From positions 267,848 to 331,847 of the forward strand of contig VXSC01000047.1 of the NCBI GenBank assembly GCA_009838195.1: a stretch of DNA of 64,000 nt, in the 5' to 3' direction. Shown here in pieces: positions 1 to 9,304 of this stretch (positions are counted from its first letter, which is position 1; each line of letters begins with the position of its first letter). The notes beneath the pieces are model-generated. The model worked only from the letters and a program-made list of their open reading frames with translations, searched no databases and was not told the origin of the DNA. This DNA comes from Rhodothermaceae bacterium (lineage in GTDB: Bacteria > Bacteroidota > Rhodothermia > Rhodothermales > Bin80). The position numbers were made by a program, and so were the translations under genes.

Positions 1-249
1 AACCGACTCCGGCAGCTCCTGCCCGTGCATCGCATTGACCTTGGGCTTATAATCAAACAGCTCGAACTGTGAGGGGCCACCACTCTGAAAGAGGTAGATA
101 ATTCGCTTGGCACGCGGGACCACATCCGGATCAGCTGCCATCACCGGATTGACCAGGGAAGACAACGCAAGCCCACCCAGCCCCATACCGAGCCGCTCCA
201 GAAACTCCCTGCGTGTGCTGAGAGGATTATAATTGCAACACTCGTGCAT
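1..249 (-). CDS. DUF1501 family protein, N-terminal part (runs off the window)
   Basis: Only the first 83 codons are inside the window. The start is fixed by overlap with the upstream gene: its TGA and this ATG share one base (TGATG). The N-terminus carries a twin-arginine motif (STRREFLERLG) followed by a glycine/alanine/leucine-rich stretch ending near VMAAD, so Tat export is likely. Downstream, residues such as RIIYLFQSGGPSQFELFDYKP match the start of the mature domain of the complete DUF1501 protein at 3370-4830. The family belongs to the alkaline phosphatase/sulfatase-like fold and usually pairs with PSD1 cytochrome-type proteins, as here. The substrate is unknown. Confidence in the family is high; the rest of the gene lies before base 1. 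Confidence 0.9.
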   Translation of the reverse strand, partial: MHECCNYNPLSTRREFLERLGMGLGGLALSSLVNPVMAADPDVVPRAKRIIYLFQSGGPSQFELFDYKPKVNAMHGQELPESV

Positions 250-3200
250 CAATATTTCTCAATCGACTCATCAAAAGATAACAGTGTGCTCGCAATCATA
301 GTATGCGCGGCCCACTGTGCAAGGTTCGATCCCTGTTCCAGGGGAGATTCTCCAATTTCCAGTAATTGTCTCGCGGACTCCGGGTTCCGAGAAAAGAGTT
401 CAAACTGTTCCCGATACAATGCTTTGAGGGTCTGCGTTTCGGGGGGCGTTGGACTTCGCCCCGTCAGCGCCCGAAATCCCAACTCAATCTGCCCCTCGAG
501 CGTACCCTCTTTCAGCATACGAGCGGACAGATGACGCGCAGCCTCCACATATTGGGGATCATTCAACAGAACCAAGGCCTGCATGGGAGTCGCCGTCCGC
601 TGACGGCGCAGTACACACTGTGCCCGTGTCGGCATATCGAACGTGATCAACGAAGGGGGCGGCGAGGTGCGCTTAAAGAATGTGTACAGCGTGCGCCGAT
701 AGAGGTCCCTGCCCGAGCTCTGATCATACTGGATCCCGGACTTCTCTTCCCAAAGACCCTCTGGCTGGTACGGCTTCACGGGAGGTCCTCCCAAGGTTTG
801 GTCAAGTAATCCACTGACTGCGAGCGCCTGATCACGAATCATTTCGGCACTCAGGCGAAGCCGGGGTCCCCGGGCTAATTGCTCATTTCCTGGATCAAAT
901 GCCAAAAGTTCAGCTGTGGGCTCGGATCGCTGCCGATACGTGGCGCTGGTCACAATCAGTCGCTGCATGGCTTTGATATCCCATCCAGACTCTATGAAGG
1001 TCGTCGCCAGATAATCAAGGAGTTCCGGAAATGATGGCAATGCACCCTGTCGTCCAAAATCTTCGGGTGTTGACACAATCCCCGTCCCAAAATATTTTTG
1101 CCAGTGCCGGTTCACCGCGACACGCGCGGTAAGAGGATGCACAGGACTAAAGAGCCACTCTGCCAATCCGAGTCGATTTCGCGGCAGGTCGTCGGGCAGC
1201 GGCAGAATAGCCTCCGGCGTGTGTGCTTCAACTTGTGCGCCTAGGGCATCGTACTGACCACGCTCCAGGACGTGTGCCACACGCGGGGCGTGCATCTCCT
1301 GCATGACCATGATTTCCGGGATGCCCTTCAGGAGTGTATTTTCCTCTTCACGTAGATCCTGGAGGATCACATGTGAGCGTTGCCACGGGACCACTTCATG
1401 GGCAAGATACCACCGGAACATGTCCTCTGAATCCAGTGGTGCATCCAGGTTCCCGGCCAGTCGGGCAACCTCAAAACCATACAGCACGCGATCATACAGC
1501 TCAAGCTCATCCACTGCCCCATCTCGCAATCCGCTATCTCTGAATCGATACCCAATCTGAAGTGGTACCTCCATTGTATCATACGTAATGTGACGCGTCA
1601 GGCCATCACGAATGACCTCCACCTCGGCGGGGAGGCCATCTATGTAGAGACGCAGACCGGAAGCACGACTGGATCCGTCATACGTCATTGCGACATGTGT
1701 CCAATCCTCGAGCGGGACGGTAGCGGTTGTTTGAATGCGTACGGAGTTTTCCGGCCACATATGGGCCAGTTGCGCAACTAGGTGACCACGATCAAGTGCC
1801 AGCTCCCAGCCCCGGCTGCCTGCGTCAAGGGCAGCCTGTGTCCGATGGATGATCAGCCCCGTCTCCTCCCCAGGGTTGATCCAGATACTGACCGAAAACG
1901 GCGTGGTCCGCTCGAATTCCTGCACATCCGTAAACAGGAAACCGCTTTCGCCGTCAAAAGCCATTGCATTGCCGGTATGGCCGGGCACTACGGTCGGACT
2001 AAAGACAGCCTCTCCCCTCTTGTTTCCATTGCACTGGAGGATCTCTCCATTCAGAGATTCAAATTCACACTGAAGGATCGGAGAGGATTGAAAGCCAGGG
2101 GGCACGGATGGGCTCCAGGATTCAAAGCGTGCTCTTGAGGCTTCAGTCAGATCTAAAACAGCGCGCTCTGCTGCTTTGATTTCCCGAGCTAAACGATCTA
2201 GTTCATCCTCTTGATCTGGATTTGGCAGATCCATTGCTGGGACCGGTACTGCGTCAGTAAAATGGGAAGTCTGCCCCGACTCGTCTACACTATTGAAAAA
2301 GGCAAAGAGCCCATAGTAATTGCCCTGCGTGATCGGGTCGTACTTATGATCATGACACCGCGCGCACTCAAGCGTCAGGCCCATGAATGCAGTTCCAAGT
2401 GTATTGACGCGGTCAGCCACGTACTCGGTCCGGAACTCTTCCTCTATGCTGCCTCCCTCATTGGTCTGCCGGTGATTCCGATTGAAGGTCGTGGCAAGCC
2501 GTTGCTCCAGGGTTGCGCCCGGCAACAGATCGCCTGCGAGTTGCCACGTTCCAAATTCATTGAATGGCAGGTTTTGGTTGTATGCGCTCACCACCCAGTC
2601 ACGCCATGGCCATACGTAGCGATCCCGGTCATTCTGGTAGCCATGCGTATCTGCATATCTGGCAATATCAAGCCACGCCGAGGCCATATGCTCTCCGTAG
2701 GCCGGTGAATCCAATAGCCGATCCACCACCTTTTCGTAGGCATTCGACGAGGTATCTGACAAGAAAGCATCCAGCTGTTCCAGCGTCGGAGGGAGCCCCG
2801 TCAGATCAAGGGTAACCCGCCGAAGGATGGTACTTCGTGTTGCCTCTGGAGAAGGAGTAAATCCCTGTTGTTCAAGATTCGACAGAATGAAATAATCAAT
2901 CGCATTGTTTGGCCAGTCAGATTGTTCTACTGTAGGTAGGTCGGAATACGTTGGCACAAGAAAGCTCCAGTGGGGTTTCCACTCAGCCCCCTGATCAATC
3001 CAGCGGGCAATCATCGCAATCTCGTGATCCGAAAGGGACAGGTTTGACTCCGGCGGAGGCATCTGGAACTCTGCATCCTCGGAATGAATCCGCGAATACA
3101 GCCGACTTTTTTTGAGATTTCCCGGGACGATTGCATATCCACCCGAGATCAATTTTGTCTGTTTTGCTGTGGATTCCTCATCCAGACGCAAATCGGCCTG

Positions 3201-3401
3201 TCGGGCATTGGCATCAGGTCCATGGCAGGCATAACAGCGATCAGACAGGATGGGGCGGATATGGAAATTGTAATCAACAACCTCTGGCAGCGCCGCATGG
3301 TCGGTGTGGGATGCGCGACCGCATCCCATACTCACAAGCAACAGAAGACAACCTGCAAGACGCAAGTTGTCAGGCCAAAAGATCCTTAACGACATGACCA
3401 T
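249..3401 (-). CDS. PSCyt1/PSCyt2 (DUF1549)-LamG-PSD1 (DUF1553) lipoprotein
   Basis: A 1050-residue predicted lipoprotein: hydrophobic segment then lipobox (LVSMGC, Cys27). Domains in order: a planctomycete-type cytochrome c (PSCyt1) with heme motif CYACH (Cys56, Cys59, His60); a DUF1549/PSCyt2 region (about 155-370) starting near IDYFILSNLE and containing a second CARCH motif; a LamG/concanavalin-like module (about 480-660); and DUF1553/PSD1 (about 740-1010). The two CxxCH motifs suggest a heme protein of the outer envelope. The family often sits beside DUF1501 proteins and has been linked to polysaccharide or sulfated-compound use, but its biochemistry is not established. The gene overlaps the upstream DUF1501 gene by 32 bp and is followed by another DUF1501 gene (TGATG), so co-translation is likely. 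Confidence 0.9.
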   Translation of the reverse strand: MVMSLRIFWPDNLRLAGCLLLLVSMGCGRASHTDHAALPEVVDYNFHIRPILSDRCYACHGPDANARQADLRLDEESTAKQTKLISGGYAIVPGNLKKSRLYSRIHSEDAEFQMPPPESNLSLSDHEIAMIARWIDQGAEWKPHWSFLVPTYSDLPTVEQSDWPNNAIDYFILSNLEQQGFTPSPEATRSTILRRVTLDLTGLPPTLEQLDAFLSDTSSNAYEKVVDRLLDSPAYGEHMASAWLDIARYADTHGYQNDRDRYVWPWRDWVVSAYNQNLPFNEFGTWQLAGDLLPGATLEQRLATTFNRNHRQTNEGGSIEEEFRTEYVADRVNTLGTAFMGLTLECARCHDHKYDPITQGNYYGLFAFFNSVDESGQTSHFTDAVPVPAMDLPNPDQEDELDRLAREIKAAERAVLDLTEASRARFESWSPSVPPGFQSSPILQCEFESLNGEILQCNGNKRGEAVFSPTVVPGHTGNAMAFDGESGFLFTDVQEFERTTPFSVSIWINPGEETGLIIHRTQAALDAGSRGWELALDRGHLVAQLAHMWPENSVRIQTTATVPLEDWTHVAMTYDGSSRASGLRLYIDGLPAEVEVIRDGLTRHITYDTMEVPLQIGYRFRDSGLRDGAVDELELYDRVLYGFEVARLAGNLDAPLDSEDMFRWYLAHEVVPWQRSHVILQDLREEENTLLKGIPEIMVMQEMHAPRVAHVLERGQYDALGAQVEAHTPEAILPLPDDLPRNRLGLAEWLFSPVHPLTARVAVNRHWQKYFGTGIVSTPEDFGRQGALPSFPELLDYLATTFIESGWDIKAMQRLIVTSATYRQRSEPTAELLAFDPGNEQLARGPRLRLSAEMIRDQALAVSGLLDQTLGGPPVKPYQPEGLWEEKSGIQYDQSSGRDLYRRTLYTFFKRTSPPPSLITFDMPTRAQCVLRRQRTATPMQALVLLNDPQYVEAARHLSARMLKEGTLEGQIELGFRALTGRSPTPPETQTLKALYREQFELFSRNPESARQLLEIGESPLEQGSNLAQWAAHTMIASTLLSFDESIEKY

Positions 3402-4830
3402 GTACGTCTGTCAATCGATATCGGCGTCCCTGGTGTCGGAAGGTGAGCCGTTCATGTTCAATCCCAAGGAGATGGAGTACGGTTGCTTGAAAATCGTGCA
3501 CGTGAACCGGATTCTCAGTGATATTGTACCCCAGTTCGTCCGTGGCCCCGTACGTGAGTCCCGGCTTGACTCCCCCTCCCGCCATCCAGATCGTAAAGCA
3601 TCTTGGATGGTGATCCCGGCCGTAATTGGTTTCCGTGAGTGTGCCTTGCGAATAATTGGTACGACCGAATTCTCCACCCCAGATCACCAGGGTATCCTCC
3701 AGCAGGCCCCGCTGTTTCAGGTCTGTGACCAGCGCTGCAGATGGTTGGTCCGTATCCTTGCATTGCAGTGCAATATCTTTGGGGAGATTTCCGTGCTGAT
3801 CCCATCCCATGTGATACAGCTGAATGAAGCGTACGTCGCGCTCGGCCAGGCGCCGAGCTAGAAGGCAATTGGCCGCGTACGTTCCCGGGGTGCGGGCCGC
3901 TTCTCCGTAAAGCTCAAAGGTAGACTCAGGTTCATCCGACAGATCCGTGACATCCGGCACCGATGTTTGCATGCGGTACGCCATTTCATACTGGGCAATC
4001 CGTGACTGGACTGCAGGATCCCCACTCGTCTGGTAATGCATTTCGTTCAGGCGGGCTAGGTGCCGGAGCATACTGCGCCGGTCCCCGGCATCAAGACCAG
4101 GCGGATTATTGAGGTACAGAACCGGATCTGCACCCGAACGAAACTGGACACCCTGGTGCAGGGCCGCTAGAAACCCGTTCCCCCATAAGCGGGAATAGAT
4201 TGGCTGCGGACGTTGGAGTCCACGAGACAAGAGAACGCAAAAGGTGGGTAAATCTTCATTGGCACTACCCAGACCATAACTCAGCCAGGCACCCATACTT
4301 GGGCGACCCGGTTGCTGCGAACCCGTCTGAAAAAATGTGATGGCCGGATCGTGGTTGATCGCCTCTGTATACATAGACCGTACGATACAGAGTTCGTCGG
4401 CAATCTCGGAGGTATACGGAAGTAAATCACTGATCCATGCGCCGCTGTTTCCATGCTGGGCAAATGGATAGATCGTAGGTGCCAGAGGAAGAGAGTTCTG
4501 ATAGGCGGTCATACCGGTCAGACGCTGTCCCATTCGGATCGACTCTGGCAGGTCCTGTCCTCGTCGCAGGTGCAGGTCAGGCTTATAATCAAAGAGCTCC
4601 AGTTGCGAGGGACCTCCACTTTGAAAAAGATAAATTATCCTGCGTGCTTTGGGAGCAAGATGCGGTGAATTCAGAACTCCCTGGAAGCCTGAACTCGCAG
4701 CCAGTTGGTCCGAGGTATGTCCACATCCCATTAGAGATGCGAGAGCTGCGCCACCGATTCCAAGACTGAGTTTCGAAAAGAAATGCCGGCGGTTCATCTG
4801 GCATCCGACATCGCAGATCAGGTCATTCAT
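3370..4830 (-). CDS. DUF1501 family protein, exported
   Basis: 486 residues. The ATG at 4830 forms a four-base ATGA overlap with the stop of the upstream PSD1 gene, which supports this start over the internal Met12. After Met12 comes an RRHFF sequence and a hydrophobic stretch ending in LMGC, so the protein could be Tat-exported and perhaps lipidated. The body has the DUF1501 hallmarks: RIIYLFQSGGPSQLELFDYKP near residue 65, a WDQHGN segment and GGEFGRT followed by GRDHHP toward the C-terminus; the His/Asp-rich pieces resemble metal ligands of the alkaline phosphatase superfamily. It is probably the functional partner of the flanking PSD1 cytochromes. The substrate cannot be read from sequence. 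Confidence 0.9.
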   Translation of the reverse strand: MNDLICDVGCQMNRRHFFSKLSLGIGGAALASLMGCGHTSDQLAASSGFQGVLNSPHLAPKARRIIYLFQSGGPSQLELFDYKPDLHLRRGQDLPESIRMGQRLTGMTAYQNSLPLAPTIYPFAQHGNSGAWISDLLPYTSEIADELCIVRSMYTEAINHDPAITFFQTGSQQPGRPSMGAWLSYGLGSANEDLPTFCVLLSRGLQRPQPIYSRLWGNGFLAALHQGVQFRSGADPVLYLNNPPGLDAGDRRSMLRHLARLNEMHYQTSGDPAVQSRIAQYEMAYRMQTSVPDVTDLSDEPESTFELYGEAARTPGTYAANCLLARRLAERDVRFIQLYHMGWDQHGNLPKDIALQCKDTDQPSAALVTDLKQRGLLEDTLVIWGGEFGRTNYSQGTLTETNYGRDHHPRCFTIWMAGGGVKPGLTYGATDELGYNITENPVHVHDFQATVLHLLGIEHERLTFRHQGRRYRLTDVHGHVVKDLLA

Positions 4831-7800
4831 CGATATTGGGCTTCGTCAAGATTCATGATTGTACTAGTTACAACGGTCATCGCCGCCAGTTGCACAACCT
4901 TTGTATTCTGCCGGCGCGGACTGACCCCAACGGAGACCAGATCCTGCGCACCGGACGGATCCTGTTCAAACTCAACGACCTGCTCCCGAAACAGGTCCAA
5001 CAAAGCGTCCAGTTCTACCTCTTCCGGCATCCTGGAGGTCAGCCAGCGAAATGCCGTTGCGATCTGCTGCCGCTCGTCTAATGATTCGCGGGTACGGACA
5101 CGAGAAGCCAACGCACGGGCTGCTTCCACGTATTGCGGATCATTCAGGAGCACCAGAGACTGTAATGGAGTGGCCGTCGTCTGCCGCTCTACGGTACAAA
5201 CGGAGCGCTCAGGAGCGTCAAAGGTAAGCATTGCCGGTGGTGGGATCGTGCGCTTCCAGTATGTATAGAGGCTGCGCCGGTGCATATCTGGACCGGGTCG
5301 GTAACGATTTTCGCCGATCTGATTGGCAAGTGCTCTCCAGAGACCTACTGGTTGATAGGGGCGTAAAGGTTCGCCGCCCAGTGCCGAATTCAGCAGACCA
5401 CTCACCGACAGTGCATTGTCCCGTATCATTTCGGCAGATAGCCGCTTCCGAGGCGCGCGGGCCAATAGAAGGTTGTCTGGATCCCGCTGCTGAAGAGTTC
5501 GCGTAACCTGGTTGCTTTGCCTATATGTAGAGGACATGACGATCTCCTTGATGAGTGCCTTGATGTCATATCCTGATTCGATAAATGTTATTGCCAGATA
5601 ATCAAGTAATTCTGGGTGAGAAGGAAGAGCACCCTGATTCCCAAAGTCTTCCGGTGTACTTACCAGGCCTGCTCCAAAGAGGAGTTGCCACAATCGATTT
5701 ACCGCAACGCGTGCAGTCAGAGGATTCTCTTGATGGGTCAACCATTGTGCCAGCCCTAACCGATTACGTGGGAAGTCCTCAGGAAAAGGGAGGATCGCGG
5801 TTGGGGTTGCTGGACCGACCGAATCCAATGGTGCATCATAGGCGCCACGATCCAGAACATGCGTCGTGCGTGGAGTGGGCATCTCTTCCATGATCATCAC
5901 GTTCGGGATGCGCCTGACGCTGCGCCGCAGGCTATCTAACACCACGTTCACGGCTTGGAATGCATGGTCATAATGTGCCTGGTAGTGATGAGCAGCCTGG
6001 GGAAAGGATGTCTGTCCTGCCAGGTGGGCAACTTCAATGTCCGTGAGTACCCTGGCATGTGTATAGAGCTCATCTAAAGCCCCACCGCTCATCCCCTCAA
6101 TCTCATCAATGGTACGATTCCGGGGAGTCCAATGACCCGCCAGGAGTCCATTACCATTCAGAATACTTTCACGATCAAGTGTGTCCTCAAGAACATGGAC
6201 TCCACTTCGAATGCCGTTCAGATATAAATGTACGCCCTCTGCCCGCCCACTTCCATCGTACGTAGCGGAAACATGAACCCATGTATCCGGCGGAAATGTG
6301 CGGGCTGATTCAACAGAAATTTGGTGCTCCCCATCATGAATTAACCGGAACCGAAGCCGGCCCTCTTTTGTCCGCGCGAGATCATAGCCACTGCGTTTTT
6401 GCTCGCCATTTCGCTTGGAAAGTAGGGCGACATCTTTAGTTTGATCTTTTGCAAGTACCCATGTACTTAAAGAGAACCGGTTGAACCACTCAAAATCAGC
6501 CTCCAGCCCGATGTTCAAAAAATTCTGCCCATTAAATTCAAACGCCCCGCCTTGCATTCCACCGACAACTACTGGCGGGTCAAGTACTTTTTCGAGCCCC
6601 GTATTGACCATCGCATCAGTATGTGCAAGAGAGGTAAGGTTTTCCAAAGGCAGAAAAGTCAAGAGCGCAGACTCTATCGTGGTAGCGGGATCCGGCATCC
6701 ACTCGGACGGCGGAGAAGGTTGAGGCCAGGAGGCAAGCACCTGTTCGAGTGAGTCGATGCTTGCCTCTGTCTGCAGGATGGATGCTTCCAGTTCCGGATC
6801 TTCTAGCCGTATGGAAGGCCTTGGTGAGAGATCGAAATAACTGATCTGCGCCTGCTCATCTATGCCGTTGAAGAATGCAAACATGCTGTAATACTCTTCC
6901 TGCAAAATTGGGTCGTACTTGTGGTCATGGCACCTGGCACACTCCATAGTAAGCCCCAGAAATGCCGTCGCAGTGGTATTGGTGCGATCTGCAACATACT
7001 CAGTCAGATACTCTTCCGCGACTACGCCTCCTTCCTGGGTGATCGCATGATTGCGATTGAACCCGGTTGCAAGCCGCTGATCAAATGTCGCATCTGGAAG
7101 CAGATCACCCGCGATCTGCCATATCACAAAATCATCGTACGGAAGATTTTCGTTGAATGCACGCATCACCCAGTCGCGCCACGGCCACATGGTTCTTGGC
7201 CGATCGTCTTGATATCCATGTGTATCTGCATAACGAGCGACGTCCAGCCACATGGAGGTCATACGTTCTCCGTATGCAGGACGCGCCAGGAGCTGATCTA
7301 CAACACGTTCATAGGCATCGGGGCGACGATCTTCCTGAAAAGCATCCAGTTCTGCCGGAGTTGGTGGCAAGCCTGTTAAATCGAACGTTACACGACGAAG
7401 CAGCTTGGCGCGACTTGCCTCTGTTGATGGAGACAGACGCGCGGATTCGATCTTTTGCAATATAAAGTAGTCAATTGGGCCACGAGCCCAATCATCGTGA
7501 TCCACTTCGGGAAGTGTTGACTCTGCAGGAGGGATGAAGGCCCAATGTCGCTTCCAGTCGGCACCCTGATCAATCCATTGCCGAATAAGTCCAATCTCCC
7601 GCTGGGAGAGGGATAAATTGCTCTCCGGCGGAGGCATGCGTCGTTTAGGATCCTCACTGGTGATGTGCTCTATCAAGAGACTGGAAGCAGCATTGCCCGG
7701 GGTAATGATCCGAAGGGTTGAGTCTTCCCTACTAGTTCCATAGGCCCCCTCACGGGTGTCAAGCCGCAACTCCGCCTTCCGAACCTGGTCATCCGGGCCA

Positions 7801-7949
7801 TGACACTTGTAGCAGCGGTCCGACAGGATTGGCTTGATATGCCAATTATAGTCTACGGTAGCCGGCAGGGCAGATGGATCAGAAGATGATTGACTGCACG
7901 CTGCCAAAAGGAGGAGGACTAAGGGCCAAGTGAACCGGAAAATGGACAC
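4827..7949 (-). CDS. PSCyt1/PSCyt2 (DUF1549)-LamG-PSD1 (DUF1553) lipoprotein, second copy
   Basis: 1040 residues, same architecture as the protein at 249-3401: lipobox LLAAC (Cys18), PSCyt1 heme motif CYKCH (Cys46, Cys49, His50), DUF1549 with CARCHDHKYDPI, a LamG-like insert at about 470-640 and a C-terminal DUF1553 domain. Blocks such as WLDVARYADTHGYQDDR, RLATGFNRNHA and ATPLQSLVLLNDPQYVEAARAL are nearly shared between the copies, while the LamG inserts differ much more. This is the first gene of the minus-strand PSD1-DUF1501-PSD1-DUF1501 run, so its promoter should lie in 7950-8100. An envelope redox or binding role is inferred. Confidence 0.9.
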   Translation of the reverse strand: MSIFRFTWPLVLLLLAACSQSSSDPSALPATVDYNWHIKPILSDRCYKCHGPDDQVRKAELRLDTREGAYGTSREDSTLRIITPGNAASSLLIEHITSEDPKRRMPPPESNLSLSQREIGLIRQWIDQGADWKRHWAFIPPAESTLPEVDHDDWARGPIDYFILQKIESARLSPSTEASRAKLLRRVTFDLTGLPPTPAELDAFQEDRRPDAYERVVDQLLARPAYGERMTSMWLDVARYADTHGYQDDRPRTMWPWRDWVMRAFNENLPYDDFVIWQIAGDLLPDATFDQRLATGFNRNHAITQEGGVVAEEYLTEYVADRTNTTATAFLGLTMECARCHDHKYDPILQEEYYSMFAFFNGIDEQAQISYFDLSPRPSIRLEDPELEASILQTEASIDSLEQVLASWPQPSPPSEWMPDPATTIESALLTFLPLENLTSLAHTDAMVNTGLEKVLDPPVVVGGMQGGAFEFNGQNFLNIGLEADFEWFNRFSLSTWVLAKDQTKDVALLSKRNGEQKRSGYDLARTKEGRLRFRLIHDGEHQISVESARTFPPDTWVHVSATYDGSGRAEGVHLYLNGIRSGVHVLEDTLDRESILNGNGLLAGHWTPRNRTIDEIEGMSGGALDELYTHARVLTDIEVAHLAGQTSFPQAAHHYQAHYDHAFQAVNVVLDSLRRSVRRIPNVMIMEEMPTPRTTHVLDRGAYDAPLDSVGPATPTAILPFPEDFPRNRLGLAQWLTHQENPLTARVAVNRLWQLLFGAGLVSTPEDFGNQGALPSHPELLDYLAITFIESGYDIKALIKEIVMSSTYRQSNQVTRTLQQRDPDNLLLARAPRKRLSAEMIRDNALSVSGLLNSALGGEPLRPYQPVGLWRALANQIGENRYRPGPDMHRRSLYTYWKRTIPPPAMLTFDAPERSVCTVERQTTATPLQSLVLLNDPQYVEAARALASRVRTRESLDERQQIATAFRWLTSRMPEEVELDALLDLFREQVVEFEQDPSGAQDLVSVGVSPRRQNTKVVQLAAMTVVTSTIMNLDEAQYR

Positions 7950-8165
7950 GAGTTGAATTAGGTTTCGTGGGCACTAAACCTATAAGGTACAACGCAATAC
8001 TGAATGGTTTGGCCTCATTCGACTTGTGGATCAAATACCCTACGGCATCGCATCGGCAATAATTCAGTTCGGTATCAATACCTGAATTACGAACCGGGTA
8101 GCTACTGCGAGTGTCAGCCCAATCGTTGGATGAGCGAATGATCTGCTTTCAGCGGGGTTATCCTT
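7950..8165. promoter_or_regulatory. Divergent intergenic region with 28-bp imperfect palindrome
   Basis: Non-coding DNA between the PSD1/DUF1501 operon (leftward) and the HNH gene region (rightward). At 8061-8088 there is an imperfect inverted repeat: inner arms GGTAT and ATACC around a two-base spacer, outer arms AATTCA and TGAATT with a four-base bulge on the left. Its position between divergent genes suits a regulator binding site. No convincing promoter hexamers or known operator were recognised. The palindrome is seen directly; the regulatory role is inferred. Confidence 0.35.
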
Positions 8166-8372
8166 TTGTCACTAATTCACGCTGGATTTGAACGTGACTT
8201 TTGGCAGCAGAATACCATCTGGGACTTATATCGAATAGCGAACAAGTTTCGTACCGTTTTTGTAAGTTGGGGGTGCACAGACATGGAGGGATGTAAGGGA
8301 GACCCACACTGGAAGAACCAAGACGAATACATGTCCGACCCCTGTGACTTTATCGACCAGAGGAACCAATGA
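8166..8372 (+). CDS. Doubtful small ORF (68 aa) translationally abutting the HNH gene
   Basis: An open frame with a TTG start whose TGA stop overlaps the ATG of the downstream HNH gene by four bases (ATGA). The predicted peptide is rich in Trp, Cys and charged residues (for example GCTDMEGCKGDPHW) and matches no family I recognise. The overlap is the only positive argument; there is no strong ribosome binding site, and an open frame of this length can arise by chance. It could be a real leader or partner gene, or a decayed 5' extension. Confidence 0.2.
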   Translation: MSLIHAGFERDFWQQNTIWDLYRIANKFRTVFVSWGCTDMEGCKGDPHWKNQDEYMSDPCDFIDQRNQ

Positions 8373-9301
8373 ATGGCTACGTGGCAGTCACCGAACAGGC
8401 TTGGTTCGAACATCTCAGGATGCTTTCGCGCCGCAGAGGTGTGGACGAAGTCAACTTCTGGCGCCCGAATATTGGGGGTGGCCGGTTCGGCGTACTCCAA
8501 CGAGGCGAGCCCTTGTTGTTCAAACTCAAGAGTCCGGCCAACGCAATCGCCGGTGGGGGATTCTTCGAGCACTACTCGGAACTTTCGATAAGCCTCGCGT
8601 GGCAGGCGTTCGGCGAGAAGAACGGGGCCTCCAATCTGGAGGCGTTTCAACAACGGACGAGTCGATTTCGACAGGACCGTCCGAAATTATGGGAGGACTA
8701 CACGATTGGATGCATCCTCTTGGCCGCGCCTTTCTTCTGGCCAAAGAAGGACTGGATTCCCCAGCCCGAGAACTGGAAGGGGCCGATACAACAAGGGAGG
8801 AGATATGACCTCAAATCTGGTATCGGAAAAAAGCTGTGGACACAGGTATATGACCGCCTGTTGGCATCCAACGCCTTGGATCCCCCGCCGGATGTTTGGG
8901 GCGGCTACGGCAATCAAGTGTCTGTAAGGCCCCGAGTCGGACAGGGAATCTTCCGAACTAGAGTGGCTGATGCGTACGAACGGCAGTGTGCTGTAACGCG
9001 AGAGAAGACATTCCCGGCGCTTGAGGCAGCCCACATCCGGCCATTCAAGGAGGATCCACGGCACTATGTCAGAAATGGACTATTGCTGCGCTCCGATATT
9101 CACAGACTGTTTGATGCTGGCTACGTGACCGTCAGCCCGGACTACCGGTTTAAAGTAAGCGGGTACATCCACAAGGATTTTAACAACGGTAAGCAGTACT
9201 ATAAACTCCATGGGGAAAAGCTGTGGATACCTGGGCGCCCGGAAAAGCAGCCAAACCGAGAACACCTGGAGTGGCACAATGAAAATCGGTACCGGGGGTA
9301 A
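8369..9301 (+). CDS. HNH endonuclease with PUA-like N-terminal domain (restriction-type)
   Basis: 310 residues, preceded by GAGG six bases before the ATG. Residues 1-150 (EVNFWRPN, LLFKLKSP, IGCILLAAPFFWP) match the N-terminal region of a family of predicted restriction endonucleases and look like a PUA/EVE-type fold. Residues about 205-265 form an HNH nuclease: Cys207, the AAHI histidine (His222), Asn236 in NGLLL, and His245 in DIHRLFDAG. The architecture suggests cleavage of foreign or modified DNA in the cytoplasm; sensing of base modification is my inference. No methyltransferase or other defence gene adjoins it. A hairpin follows the stop immediately. Neighbouring genes are unrelated envelope genes, so it looks like an isolated insertion. 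Confidence 0.85.
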   Translation: MNGYVAVTEQAWFEHLRMLSRRRGVDEVNFWRPNIGGGRFGVLQRGEPLLFKLKSPANAIAGGGFFEHYSELSISLAWQAFGEKNGASNLEAFQQRTSRFRQDRPKLWEDYTIGCILLAAPFFWPKKDWIPQPENWKGPIQQGRRYDLKSGIGKKLWTQVYDRLLASNALDPPPDVWGGYGNQVSVRPRVGQGIFRTRVADAYERQCAVTREKTFPALEAAHIRPFKEDPRHYVRNGLLLRSDIHRLFDAGYVTVSPDYRFKVSGYIHKDFNNGKQYYKLHGEKLWIPGRPEKQPNREHLEWHNENRYRG

Positions 9302-9304
9302 ATT

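Noticed and set aside
3304..3861. 185-codon plus-strand frame opposite PSD1/DUF1501
   Set aside because: Shadow of two well-supported minus-strand genes.
8177..8653. Minus-strand open frame across the HNH gene start
   Set aside because: Antisense to the conserved N-terminal domain of the HNH protein and without recognisable features.
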